This document shows positions 33,579 to 44,824 of a stretch of DNA of 64,000 nucleotides, one piece after another. Under the pieces are notes generated by a model. The model was not told where the DNA came from. It saw nothing but the letters and a program-made list of their open reading frames with translations, and did no database searches. The stretch covers positions 20,544,433-20,608,432 of the forward strand of contig NC_068347.1 in NCBI RefSeq assembly GCF_014633365.1, given 5' to 3'. How positions within the stretch are numbered: the first letter of the stretch is position 1; each line of letters begins with the position of its first letter. The translations under genes and the position numbers were made by a program. Origin of the DNA: Diospyros lotus (Eukaryota; Streptophyta; Magnoliopsida; Ericales; Ebenaceae).

Positions 33579-36030
33579 TGTAACACCCCGTCTCGCCAAG
33601 CGTGTCACTATAAGGGTATTCTCGGGATTTCTTTTTTTTTTCCTCTTTAAGTTCAACACGCGCGGTATTTCAAGAACAATCTTCACATGCAGAAACAAAA
33701 CCCCGCGAACCCCAGTCTTGCCCGTTTAACTATCAAGATCAATAATCTTAAACTAAACGAGTCTTAATACAACGCAGCGGATACACTAATACCAAAACAC
33801 CATAATTCTTACATTGTGTTTCCATAGCAAAATATGTAATACAGATCAAATGATAAAATTGCTATTATACAACTGTTCATTTACAACCTGAAATGCATAT
33901 TAAATCCTCCAAACGTTACAACGACTTAACAAACTAAGCACCATTGGCCCCCAACCGGCCACATCCTTGCCTTCGCAGCAGTCCCTGGCTGGAACATTAA
34001 ACGTTCCAGGGGCATAGCCCAGGTTAGATGATAAACATCTAAGTGACGGTATAGAAACAGATTATACAATGCATGAGAGACACACGAGCATGGCATATTC
34101 AGACAAGCGGCAACATGCAAAACATGTCTAACTCGAGATATCACCTTGACATACTTAATCCCTCGAATGTCCCACTGTGGCACACGTTCACCTGGTCCAA
34201 CGTTAATCCCTCGGGTGCACCGTCGTGACACCCGTTCACCTGGTTTAACATTATTCCCTCGAGTGCCCCCAGTGTGACACCCGTTCACCTGGATTAACAT
34301 TGTCCCAATCTCAAGCAGACCCCATCCCGCCCCATACGGACCCAACGATGCAATTAAACTTGACCCCAAATGATATGAAAATTTACACGCCATGCACCAA
34401 CATTTTAAAACAAAACAGTTAATGCAATGAAGCAAATATCGACACAATGATCATAAGTAAAAGCCTTGTAAAACAATTTATGTCTAGGAGGGTATAATCG
34501 CTCACTAGAACTCACCACAAGCACCTAAAACACTTCTAAGACAAGGAAAAGTTGGAATCAAACCACTCACCTCGAATGTATTCAGATCGCCTCGATCCTC
34601 GTGCAACGCCTCGATTTGCGTGTTAAATCCCAAATGCTTGAACTTATACTCAACCTCGAGTCACAATACTTCCTAAACACCATATTTAATTAAGGAAGCA
34701 TTAAAATCCATTTTCCTCATTTTTTCCATAATTTTCTCTATTTCCTCCCAATTTTCTCCTCGATAATTCCAAAATAATTATTTATTCAACTATTTTCCAA
34801 AATATTTCAACACAATAAATCCTAAAATAAATTAATAGAAATACTGGAAGAAAATACCAGAAAAACCCTTGTTGCACGCGCCCTCACGCGCTCGGCGCGT
34901 GGGTGTGTGTGAAGTGTGGCGCGTGTGGCTCACGCGCCACCTTCTTCTCCGATTTTCCAGCCGGCGACACCTCCTCCGATGGCCGATATGACCACACCCC
35001 CTTCAAGCCTTCGATTAGTCGATCCGAATGGCACCATTTTCCGGCCGAAAGAACACCGGAAAAGGGCCCAAACGGCCGGTTGCAGGCGGCCCTAGGCGGT
35101 CCGCCTCCCGACTTCGGCCATTGCTGGAACAGCCTTAAATCTCCACGAAAACACTCCCCAAAAACCCAGAACTCTTCCCCTCGATGCAAGGAGTAATAAC
35201 CCCTTATCCAACGTCTCAAAATCGCACCAAAACGCGGTCGATTTTCTTACCAATTTTCGGCCGAAACCCTCACCCCTTTTATACTCCATTTCCAGCCGGA
35301 TCTCGGCCAATCACCGGCCAAGCTTGGTCCCCAAGACTTCCCTCGGCCGTATACGACCGTCCCCAGGTCCGCCTTGGCCGTCCCATCGCCGGAAACAGCC
35401 CCCATGTGCTGTGGAAGGCGGCGGCCGATTTTTGGCTTTGTGCGTTCACACTGCATCTTTGATAATTTACACTTTCACCCCCTTGACTTTCCAAATGACA
35501 GTTCTGCCCCCTTCCAAAGCACCCCTAATAAATCCAATTATATCACCATGTCCCTCAAGTTTAGTACATCTCATTAGACCCTTGAAACTCCTGAAAAATT
35601 ACCATTTTGACCTCCCTCGGGCAAAATTAGAAAACTACACTTAGGCCCGATTGGTCAAATTGACCTTAAATCCGTTTGATTCATCCCGAAATCGCTTAAG
35701 GGTTGTTCTACACATTAAATATTAGTCCTTGACGCATTCCGTTGATCTTCTGGACGTTTCCTACGTCGATTCGGTTTTCTCAGCCCGGTCGACAGCTGTA
35801 CCGAAAACTGTTCCCGATCCCACTTCTTTCATCACTAAAAATCATAATTCAAATCACTTGTCGATACTGTATAATTTTCTTTAGCTATCTAAGGTCCGGG
35901 TTTCTCCCTCCGACTGATTTAATCATCTAAGACTGCGTTAGTGTGTCATATAGCCTTATTCTTTCGATAATTCCAGTTATACCCTTCATTAAATATCATT
36001 TATTTTCTTAATAATTTTCTGGGTATTACA
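33579..36030 (-). mobile_element. Solo LTR K (family A), inverted, inside the J minisatellite
   Basis: 2452 bp with plus-strand ends TGTAACACCCCG and GGGTATTACA, flanked by perfect GTCCG duplications (33574-33578 and 36031-36035). On the minus strand it has the family A order: TATA (TATAAAAGG) at about 35275-35283, CG-rich CACGCGC words at 34870-34940, and the 48-bp array at about 34146-34292. The ORFs of 70-170 codons inside on both strands come from the GC-rich and repeat parts. Confidence 0.94.
34146..34292 (-). repeat. 48-bp tandem repeat, three units, in solo LTR K
   Basis: Inverted equivalent of 1881-2024. Units end (plus strand) at 34195, 34243 and 34292, each with CGTTCACCTGG. The last unit has one extra C. 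Confidence 0.86.
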
Positions 36031-36115
36031 GTCCGGATAAGCCTTCTTCATATCTGGATGTCCTTTCTCCTATTTGGATATACTTCCTGATATCCGGATG
36101 GCTTTTCCAGAAATC
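36031..36115. repeat. ATCCGGATG minisatellite in J (right part)
   Basis: Continuation of 32936-33570 after solo LTR K: GTCCGGATAA, ATATCTGGATG and ATATCCGGATG within 85 bp. Confidence 0.85.
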
Positions 36116-37124
36116 CAATTTAACTTCTAGTGATGTTTTAAACCAAGTTTTAATTAAATTAATGTATTCAATAACTCCAAATATTGAATTTAAATGCCAG
36201 AATTTGTCAAGTTAATCATGCCCATACCATAATTCATAGAATCTTTGTATTCCAATATGCAAAAGATTAGATTTCATAGTTAGTATTTATTATGACATGT
36301 TCAGCATTATTTTGTGAGATTATGTGCATACATTTTGGTATGAGCATTGAGCATGACTATATGGAGCACTACATATCGTGTGCCAGCATTTATGTGAGCA
36401 TTACATTGCATTATGTGCGCTAGGCGGCTTGTCCATGGGGATCTCATCAGTTTCAGTTTCAGCTCAGTTTATGAGTTGCCCGCCTGGTGGCCACCAGGGG
36501 GCTAAGGGCATATTGCCCATAGTATGTGCTTACAATTTTTATGTATGCAAGATTCAGATCAGACAGGTATGTATTACCGGTTATGTGGGCCTATGTGCCA
36601 AATTTGCATACCTGCATTTAGTTTACAGTTTATTTGCATTACATTTTTATGAATGTAATCAGACAGTGATTATACAGTACAAGTTCAGTGAGTTTGTATC
36701 AGTATCAATATTCTTCGATTCAGCATCAGTTATTCTTTCCAAGTTATTACTTGTTGAGATTTATAGCTCACCTTGTGTACTCTTCACCCCTCCAGGTTCT
36801 AGCAGGGGAGTACCAGACGTGGGGCCTAGCAGCAGTGGTCTATAGTGTGTGTACGTGGAACCGCTCAAGACTAAAGATGTCTGGGAGTTTTGACAGTGTT
36901 GATGTTACATAGTGTCTTGTCAAGTTTAGTAGTAGTTCATATATATTTTAGTTGAGGGATTGTCCCTTAGACAGAGTTTTTGGTTTTCAGTTTATGTTGA
37001 TTCAGAGTTTCATTTCAGTTGATTGAGATGTTCAGTTACTGTATCAGATTTTAGTTTATCAGCTAGTTTTATTTTATTTTCATAGCACTTCTTCTTAGGC
37101 AGTTCTAGGAGATGGGGTGTTACA

Positions 37125-37701
37125 CTTTATGTTTTTCATTATCGTTAATGACTAGATTTCTCCATCATTGTCGATCCTTACACCTTCTTCCATAGCTTAC
37201 AGTTTTCCTCTTCATCTTATGCCATTGCTGACAACCATTCAAGCTTTGCTAGCCCAGATCTGCCCGAATCCATTAGATCCACCCAAATCTAGCCCATTTA
37301 AACAATACAACCCGCTAGATTTATTTAGTCTAGATTTGTTTCTCCCAAATATGCTATCCTGGTATGTTTTCTATTAGGCATTTCTTTATTGATCTTTTGA
37401 TACTATTTGTGATTAATTAATCTTGTTAACGACAACCTTGAAATATGATATTTCATTGTTGGATTAGAATATTAGATTTTCATTATAGCATGGTAAGATG
37501 TGAGCAATTTTGGCACGAATGGTTTTAGATGAAGCACTATTGGGATTTCATAAAATGCCATAATCATGAAGTACTAAAAAAAATAACGCAGGGATTGTAA
37601 AGACTTATCTTAGATACATCTGTATTTATCAAATTAAACTTTATAGAATATTTTAAAAGAACAAATTGTTGTTGCACTATGGTTGAAACTAGAACAACTA
37701 T
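37125..37701 (+). other. Copia element I leader, second part
   Basis: Resumes after J. No ORF is supported. C/T-rich DNA near 37160-37300 resembles the first leader part, and the rest is AT-rich and unassigned. Confidence 0.5.
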
Positions 37702-38117
37702 CACTACAAAAAAAAAAAAAATTAGAGATGAAATTTAGAGACAGAAATAGCAATGAATTTTCAAACAACATACCAAAATATCCTAAAGAAAACCTTTAGA
37801 GGTAGCTTTAGAGATGGATTTTTTCTATCTCTAAATCAAAGATGGATTAGAGATATAAAATTTTCACCTCTAATCCAGAGATGAAATTTTCCATCTTTGA
37901 AACTTATTTTTTCCATCAGAGGCGGAATCAAAGAAGAAAATTTCTATCTCTAATTCCTCTAAGATTCAAAGACAGAAAAATATTTTTGTCTCTGATTTTG
38001 TTTCCGTCAAAGACTGAATTGAGACAGAAAATTTCCGTCTTTGATGTTAATTTCCCTCATAGATAGAAATTAGAGATGAAATTTTCTTTATCTAATTTGA
38101 ATAGAGATGGAATGAGG
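37702..38117. mobile_element. CACTA (En/Spm-like) transposon terminus with subterminal repeats
   Basis: CACTACAAAAAA begins at 37702 and is followed by about 400 bp packed with short inverted and direct copies of AGAGATGGA, TTTCCATCTCTAA, GACAGAAA and ATTTCCGTCTTTG. Dense subterminal words after a CACTAC end are diagnostic of CACTA elements, where they bind the transposase. I could not find the matching TAGTG end or a transposase gene. Confidence 0.78.
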
Positions 38118-39560
38118 ATGATATTTATTCTAATTTGAGGGTTATCCTATGCGAACCCTTATCTATCTCACATTTACCTTTATCACAAAAGTTACCCCTT
38201 GCCACCTAGTTGCTTAGTGCTTGATGCCACTATCAATTCACAACTCCAATAGTTCAATGCTGCCATTTTTGTGCAATATGAATCATCACTACCCTTTGCT
38301 GTCGTTGATATATACACAAACACAAACTTTGATTGCTCGGTGCCACAATTAATTCACAACTTCGATTGAGTGCTAACTTGACATATTCAACTCATTTTCA
38401 TTTTGGCTTCCTTTGTTCCCTTCTTTGATGATTTTGGTTTTTACCTAGTTGTCGTTTTTCACAAACAAAACTTGCTTTATGTTTGATGAGCTCAATACAA
38501 ACAAATTATCTAGAAGTTCCCATTTTGTTGGAAACTGGTGAATGAATATTACTATACTTTTTTATTTGGTGCTTCTTAGGAGGATTTTGTTTATACTAGC
38601 TAGTGCCTAGTTTGTGTGTATTCTACCCATATGAGGTTTGGTTGTTCTAATATTTGTTCTCTACTTATATACGTAACAAGTGGTTGAACATAAAACACGT
38701 GCAAAATCTCAAGGGTAAGGGAATGGAGGATTATTGGTGAGGGAAAGCAGCTTTAATTGATCAAAAATATATCTCACTATTGTTAAAACAATGATCAATC
38801 TTACAAGTTCAAACATTTGAGGCAAGGCCTTAAGCATTGATAGGAAAGACATATTCCTTAAGGAAAAAATAAATAATTGTTAGTAAAAAATAAGCTAAAA
38901 AAGTCTCCAATTGAAATCTTTAGAGAAAAACTATTGTCCTTATATCTGTGAAACTAAAGTAAGGACAAATGCATTAGGAAATGGTTCTAGGAGAACACAT
39001 CATCTTGTTCTCGATCAAAACAATTTTTTTTACAGAACTTTAGAGTTTTGCAATAGTTTAAGAAGCATGTATTATACGTAGATATATGAAGATTATTCTA
39101 GTCCTTGTGAATTACATTTTCAAGCCACTTTTGTTTTAAGGTCTGAAGAAAATAAGCAAAAATAGGGTTGGCTATGAATTCGAGACTTGAATTTTGATAT
39201 TTATGTGCAGGTACAGGATAACACCACTTTGTTTGTATACTTTTCTGATTTTTTGGATGACTTCTTGTCTTTGTGGGAATTATATTAGCAACTTGTGGTT
39301 TCTCCAACACTTATATTCAAGAGTATACAAAATCTAGAATTTGTATTGTAACAGACATAAATGGATCAAAAGTGTAATATTTACATACTCATGAGGGGAC
39401 TTGATGATTGTGAATTGGAGGAGTATCTACTACTTCCTATTTCTTTAATTATGCATGTATATTTCATTCTACTAGTTTATACTCATGATCTAATTTTATC
39501 ATTTCAATTTACAATTAATTGTAGGGTTATGTAGTTCTCAATAAACCTTGGGCTTGTTCA
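38118..39560. other. Unassigned AT-rich sequence
   Basis: About 1.4 kb with no supported ORF, LTR end or repeat array. It may be the rest of the CACTA element's body or part of Copia element I's leader. Confidence 0.4.
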
Positions 39561-40100
39561 GGGGCTTCAGCAAGAAGACATTAAAGAAGACTATGATGAT
39601 AGCTTTTCTCTCTATGGAAGAACAAGATTATATCAATTTTCTATCTTTTTCTTAGATCAATTGTCAAGTCTAATAAAAGCAAGTCTTAATTTTTTGCAGC
39701 TACATATTAATGGCATGACCAAATCATATCACAGTTAAGCCTATACCAAACTTATCCAAAGAAGGTCTTCGAGTTGCTTTCCCTTTCTTTTATATTGAGC
39801 CTAAAAAGTTTGAACCTGTTTTGCATAAGTTATTCCCAAAGGGCATGTGTATAACTACAAGTTTGACCAGTACATTCATCTAAAACAAAAGTTATATTCT
39901 CATCGAATAATAGAAGGTATATCCATTGAAAGTCATTTAACAGTTTTTAAAGAAATTATTTCTGATTTGGAAAGCATAGAAGTTAAATCTGATGAAGAAG
40001 ATTTGGGTTTAATTTTGTTATGTTCTCTGCCAATCTCATAACTTTTAGAGACACTATACTCTATAGTCGTGACACTCTCACCTTAAAATAAGTTTATGAT
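39560..40100 (+). pseudogene. gag of Copia element I, 5' part
   Basis: A 64-codon open stretch at 39847-40041 contains LKQKLYSHRIIEG, ISDLESIEV and LILLCSLPIS, matching the Copia gag (UBN2-type) domain. It is preceded by frameshifted remnants from about 39560 and ends at solo LTR H, where the last five bases, ATGAT, are the duplicated target. The gag frame resumes at 43520 with LLSKEEIDKQILG. Confidence 0.8.
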
Positions 40101-40859
40101 TGTAACGACCCGAATATGGGTCTAAAATATTTTGGTATTCTAGGTATTAATGCTATGTGAGTGAAATTCTGGTATATTAATTGAAATGGATGTTTTAAGT
40201 GTTGTAAGTTAATATACATGTGAATTTGTGATTAATTAAGAAAGTAAAAAAGGAAGGGGACCAAATAGGAATATTTATAATGGAGTAAGGGCAAAATGGG
40301 AAAAATAGTTGGTATAAAAAGGGAATTTGAGAGAAGGCCATGCCATTCTCTCATTCTCCTCTCGTCACTCTTTTCTTCTCTCCCTCTCCACGTTTAATCC
40401 TTTCTTATTCAATTTGGAGCCTCGAGGGAAGAGTGGAGGTTGGATCTAAGGGGCTTTTGGTGGAGATTTGAAGGTTTATCTTCTTTTCTAAACTTTTCCA
40501 TTCGAGATCAAAAACAAGTTCTTACCCTATCTCTTTTAAATTCCAAGTTTCCATTTAGGACTCCTGTTGGTATGAATCTCGATCTTTTCCTTCCATTGGA
40601 ATCCTTGGAACATCCATCTTTGGGTAAAAAAATCGAAAAACCCTTCCTTTTGGAAGTGGGTTTGTTTTTACATAAATTTGGTTGATTGTACCTGTGTCAT
40701 TTTCCAAAATTTTTGGGTTAACCGTGCATATCATATAAACGGGGACTTGTTTCACACCATATTTGTAAAAGGAATGGCGTGTTTATTGATAGGATGTAGT
40801 TGCGTGCAAGAGTTTAGTGTATCTTACATGTATGTTTGGGTATTTGTATGTTAATTTTT

Positions 40860-41040
40860 GTCTTTAGGGGCTCATCTGTGGACTGAATTGGTCGAGCTAG
40901 TCGATAAAAGGATTTTGGGTATTCTGTTAGTCAACTAATGCCTTAATTAGTTGACAAATTGGGTGAAAAAATCACTATTAGTCGACAATTGCTTCTCATC
41001 TGTCAACTATCTTGGGCCTTGACAGCTCACATATGTTCTG
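40860..41040. repeat. GTCGAC / GTCAAC word cluster in LTR H
   Basis: At least seven words of the forms GTCGAGC, AGTCGATAA, AGTCAACTA, AGTTGACAAA, AGTCGACAA and GTCAACTAT occur within 180 bp, comparable with 14885-15130 in C and 7320-7455 in B. Confidence 0.65.
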
Positions 41041-41073
41041 TTGTTTTGGGCATAACTTTTTATAGAAAGATTA

Positions 41074-42380
41074 GGTGGCGTTCTCTTTGTGTTTTAATTT
41101 TGAGTTTTGAGTTTTGAATTCATTTTGAGTTTTGTGTTTTGAGTGTCTGTTTTGAGATTTTTGAAAACGTGTTCTTTTTGTCATTCTGAAAAACTGTTTC
41201 TTAAAACAAAAAATTAGAAAACGTGTTTACATTGAAATTTTGAGAAAAATTATTTCATAATATTTTATTTAATAAATTTAATTTAAAATTATAAATACTT
41301 ATTAATAAATTATAAATTTAATTAAAAAAATTTAAAATATAATACAAAAAATAACTAATAATCTAATTATATATAATACATTAAAATTATAAAATATTTT
41401 CTAAAATTATTTTTTATTTAACTCAACTATTAATTTGATGATAAATTTATTTTTACTTACAAATTAAAATTTCACATTAATTTTGAGATTTAAATTATCT
41501 ATAACATAAATATTAAAAAGAAATTATAAATCATAAAATAGTAAAATATTAATTTATCTAAAATTTTAAATATATAATTAAAAAAAATTAAAGGAAAAAC
41601 TAGGGCGTGGAGAGAGGCGGTGGCGGACAGAAGAAAGGCTAGAAGAAAGAAGCAAGAAATGGAAGAAGGGGAGGAGGAAGAGACGATCGACGATGCCGGA
41701 TCTGGGCGTGGCGGGCGTGGATGGCGGATCTGGAAGAGAGAACGGCGAGGTGCGGTGGATCTGGAATAGATAGCGGCGTAAGCGAACGACATGCGATGCA
41801 CAGCGATGGACGGCGTAGGCGACGGTGGCAGGCGCTGCGATGGATGACGTAGGCGACGGTGATGGTGGTGGCTGGCGTTGCGATGGCCAACAAGGAAGAA
41901 GAGTCTGGAATAGAGGGGGATAGCGGCGAAAAAGATGGCGGGGGGCAGGCGTAAACGAACGACTTGTAGTGGCGGCGATGGCAGGGGGCAGGCGTAGACG
42001 AACGACTTGCAGTGGCGGCGATGGCGGTGGCAGACGTTGCGATGGCAAGAAGGAAGATGAGTCTGGAAGGGAGGAGGGCAGTGACGGAAAAGATGGCGGG
42101 GGGCAGTTGCGGACCTGTGGTGTTTGGCCGAGTCGACAGAGAGAGAGAGAGGGAGATGCAAGATTGGGTTGGGGGGCGGTGTGTTTTCCGCGTTTTGGGT
42201 TTTTGAGTGTGTTTTAACTGAAAACACCCAAAACAACAAAATGTTGTTTTGGGTTTTCTTTGTAAATTTTTTTGTTGTTTTCGAAAATGTGTTTTTGAAA
42301 ATAACAAAGAGAACGCGTTTTCAGTGTTTTGAAAAACTGAAAACTCAAAACGGGTTGAAAACAGCAAAGAGAACAGGCCC
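41074..42380. mobile_element. PIF/Harbinger-like non-autonomous element, copy 1
   Basis: 1307 bp flanked by TTA on both sides (41071-41073 and 42381-42383). The left end GGTGGCGTTCTCTTTG and the inverse of the right end GGGCCTGTTCTCTTTG form imperfect terminal inverted repeats, with longer subterminal similarity (GTTTTGAGTTTTGA, CAAAGAGAACGCG). A 3-bp TWA duplication and GG(G/C)C ends fit PIF/Harbinger. There is no transposase. The interior 41590-42180 is GC-rich with GGCGGTGGC-type words and keeps several ORFs open on both strands, up to 246 codons, none with a known domain. A related copy lies at 58436-59414. Confidence 0.78.
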
Positions 42381-43519
42381 TTAGATTTTTGAACAGTTTA
42401 TTGGATTGTAAACTAGACTCGATACGCTTCATTTTGGTATAAATTTCAGCTCATTTGGGTAAGATTTTAGTGGTCTAAACTTGTTTCCGAAACAGGTTTA
42501 GTTGTTTTAAAAAAATGCTTGGGCATTTGTTGATGTGCTCATGCATAGGGAACCTTAGGGTGCATTGAACGTATCAAAGCATGTTATAGGGGGATTCTAT
42601 CATGGAAATATCCTTGGCTAAGATGAGGGTAACAACATTTTGAGAATGCATTATTCCATGTGGTCGGTAGTATGGATGCATAGTACATGGTGGCATACAT
42701 GTTTGCACTCTAAATTATTTTGTATGGCATTGAATGTGCATGTGAACAAAGGATATCCTAGTAATGTTGGTAGGCTTGTGCCTAGCTGTGGGGGCTTTGG
42801 CCCATAATGCTACCTGGTGTTAAACTAGTGTGTGGGTGGATGACGATCCACAAGAATATGGAATACCGTCTGGTGCGAACCAGAGCGTGGGTGGATGGAG
42901 ATCCACATCATTTATGCATCTTGCATGGGCTTACATATACATTGACATAGAACATGGCATTGGGCATGATGACTAATAATTAGCCATGGTGAAAACTTCT
43001 CAGCCAAATCTTGTTTATCTTATTCTCATTGTTAGTCCCTTGTGGTAAGGGAGTCTCTTATGCTTGCGGTTGAGATATCATGTTTTGGTTATCTTACTTC
43101 ATTCATTATGCCTTTATTTACTATATGAACTTGCTAAGCCTTGTGGCTCATATTGCTTCCTTGTGTCATTCCAAGTAAAGACAATGGAAAAGCAAATGAG
43201 GGTGGTGAGTCTAGCCGCGCTTAAGTCGGGTTAGAGTGGTGTATAGAGTCATTCCCCAAACTTGAAGATCCTTGGGGGTTATTTTGAGAGCAAATAATGA
43301 TAGTTTTTTTATGTAACTTATCTTGCTTATTTTGTAGCTTGTATTGTTTGGGTGAATAAGCCCAAGACAGAGAAAATATATGTAATTATGTTTATATATA
43401 TATAATATATATAAGTTGTCAAAGTTTAAATTACTAAATTTTGTTTCTGTACCTCTCTTGTGATAACTCTCTCACGAATCATCGATGCTAGCAAATACTC
43501 CGGGAGGTGGGCCATTATA

Positions 43520-44036
43520 ATGATGCTTTGTTGTCAAAAGAGGAAATTGATAAGCAGATATTGGGCAATTTAAAAACATAGGGAGAAGATCATTTGATCA
43601 GAGGGAGAAAAATGAGAGAAACTCTAGTGGTAAAGAAAAAGGTATATCCAACCTAAAAATAAAGAGAAAACCTATAACTATATATCCTAAGAAGAAAGGC
43701 CACGTTAAGAATGAGTGTTTTAAGCTGCAAAACAAATTTAAGAAAAAAAAAACTTACCAGAAAAGAAAACAACCATATGTTTCAGGCGAAGCTAGTATTG
43801 TTGAAAATCACAGCAATGATGAGGAGCTTTTGGTAGTAACTAATAAAAGATTGAATCTTGATACAACATACACATTTCATATGTCTCCTAATAGGGATTG
43901 GTTTTCAATATATGAAACTTTATTTACTGGTGATTTGTTGATGGGAAACAATTCTTCTTTCAAAATTGTTGGCATTAGAACAATTAAAATCAAGATATTT
44001 GATAATGTTGTTACCAAACTACAACAATTAAATTTA
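43520..44036 (+). pseudogene. Copia element I gag end and protease
   Basis: After H the frame resumes with LLSKEEIDKQILGNL. A degenerate CCHC knuckle (KKKGHVKNECFKL, first two Cys lost) lies at about 43690-43740, and the protease region (LDTTYTFHMSPNRDWFSIYE, then LLMGNNSSFKIVGI) is in the 85-codon stretch from 43830. The catalytic triplet reads LDT where LDS is usual. It ends in an unassigned insertion at about 44039. Confidence 0.82.
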
Positions 44037-44038
44037 TT

Positions 44039-44819
44039 TGTTAGGGATCAATCCAAGAAGAGTCTTTCACCAGAGCTAAGGGTCTGAGATGTTGTTGGCA
44101 AGGTTAACTGAACCTAAATCTAGTCGAAGCCAAATGGGTGGCCTTTGAGACAGGATGTCCATAAAGGTCTTTAAGGAGCCAATAATGAGTGGCCTCGATA
44201 AGTCTTCAGGAAGCGAGGCTTCCGATCTTTGGGAAAGCAGGGCTTGGACTTAGCCTGTGAGCAAAGGAGCAGTCAGAAAGGCATGCGGGCCATCCAATGC
44301 CTAAGTCAGACAACAGTCCGAGAGAAATATCCAAAGTGAGTGTATGTATGTCCAATTTAAGATGTATGTGGCATGTATATGTTTTGTTTCTCGAATGAAG
44401 GGGTGTGTAGTTTCTTTGATGGGTTGTAGAGAGAGACAGCGTGATGGCCGGAGTGGCTCGAGAGAGTCAGGAGAGAAATCAGCCAACCGAAAGATCGATT
44501 TGCCTTTAAAGAGGCGCATATTTATAGACAAGCTTAGTGGGACCACAAATCATTTTTTCAGGGAGTGCATAAAGAAGGACAAAGGGCCTGGAGACTTCTT
44601 TGGGGTGTAGCACCTCGATGGCTATCTTTGAGTGGCCCAAAGAGGCTTCGGGGCCATCGGATGGCTCGATCTATCCTCAAACTTATGCAAACTGAATGAG
44701 GCAAAACCTTTCCTAGGGGTAGCGTTCAAAGGGCCCGAGAGGCTATCATCTCGAAGACTCTTCGGGAAAGGAATCACCGCGTGATTTCTTAGGACTTAGG
44801 AAAATTTTAAGACACCTCA
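44039..44819 (-). mobile_element. Unassigned insertion in Copia protease-integrase junction, LTR-like
   Basis: The block separates protease from the pre-integrase segment (resuming near 44825 with ILTNMLDMFPTF). It has TGTTAGGGATC...ACACCTCA ends and, on the minus strand, a TATA (CTATAAATATG) at about 44518-44527 followed by a CT-rich leader, so it could be a minus-strand solo LTR. The flanks TTATT and TAATA do not match well, so the boundaries are tentative. No ORF is supported. Confidence 0.45.
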
Positions 44820-44824
44820 TAATA

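Larger units (their letters stand above)
31992..37124 (+). mobile_element. Solo LTR J, split by nested solo LTR K
   Basis: TGTAACGACC...GGGTGTTACA ends with perfect CTTTA duplications (31987-31991 and 37125-37129). Without K and its extra target copy J is about 2676 bp. TATA-like (CTATATATATATAA) lies at 32474. The middle holds an ATCCGGATG-rich minisatellite that K interrupts. There is no internal retroelement domain, so it is a solo LTR of a Gypsy-type family. The 155-codon ORF at 36378 lies in the LTR and has no domain I recognise. Confidence 0.92.
40101..43519 (+). mobile_element. Solo LTR H (C-related family) with nested Harbinger-like element
   Basis: 3419 bp with TGTAACGACCC...GGGCCATTATA ends, flanked by perfect ATGAT duplications (40096-40100 and 43520-43524). 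TATA (GGTATAAAAA) is at 40311-40320. It shares blocks with C's LTR, for example the CATAATGCTxxCTGGT and GTGGGTGGA region at 42790-42910, here duplicated. A 1307-bp DNA element occupies 41074-42380. The terminal CA reads TA, as in C's 5' LTR. Confidence 0.9.

Noticed and set aside
34884..35644. Several ORFs of 60-110 codons in GC-rich DNA
   Set aside because: They lie within solo LTR K on both strands; the GC-rich leader lacks stops by composition, and the equivalent parts of the other family A copies do not conserve the same proteins.
36378..36845. 155-codon ORF
   Set aside because: It lies in the second half of solo LTR J, has no recognisable domain or upstream promoter, and is most likely a chance open frame.
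41499..42384. Long overlapping ORFs (up to 246 codons) rich in Pro, Ser, Arg and His
   Set aside because: Several frames on both strands are open at once over GGCGGTGGC-type low-complexity DNA inside a non-autonomous transposon; no domain is visible.
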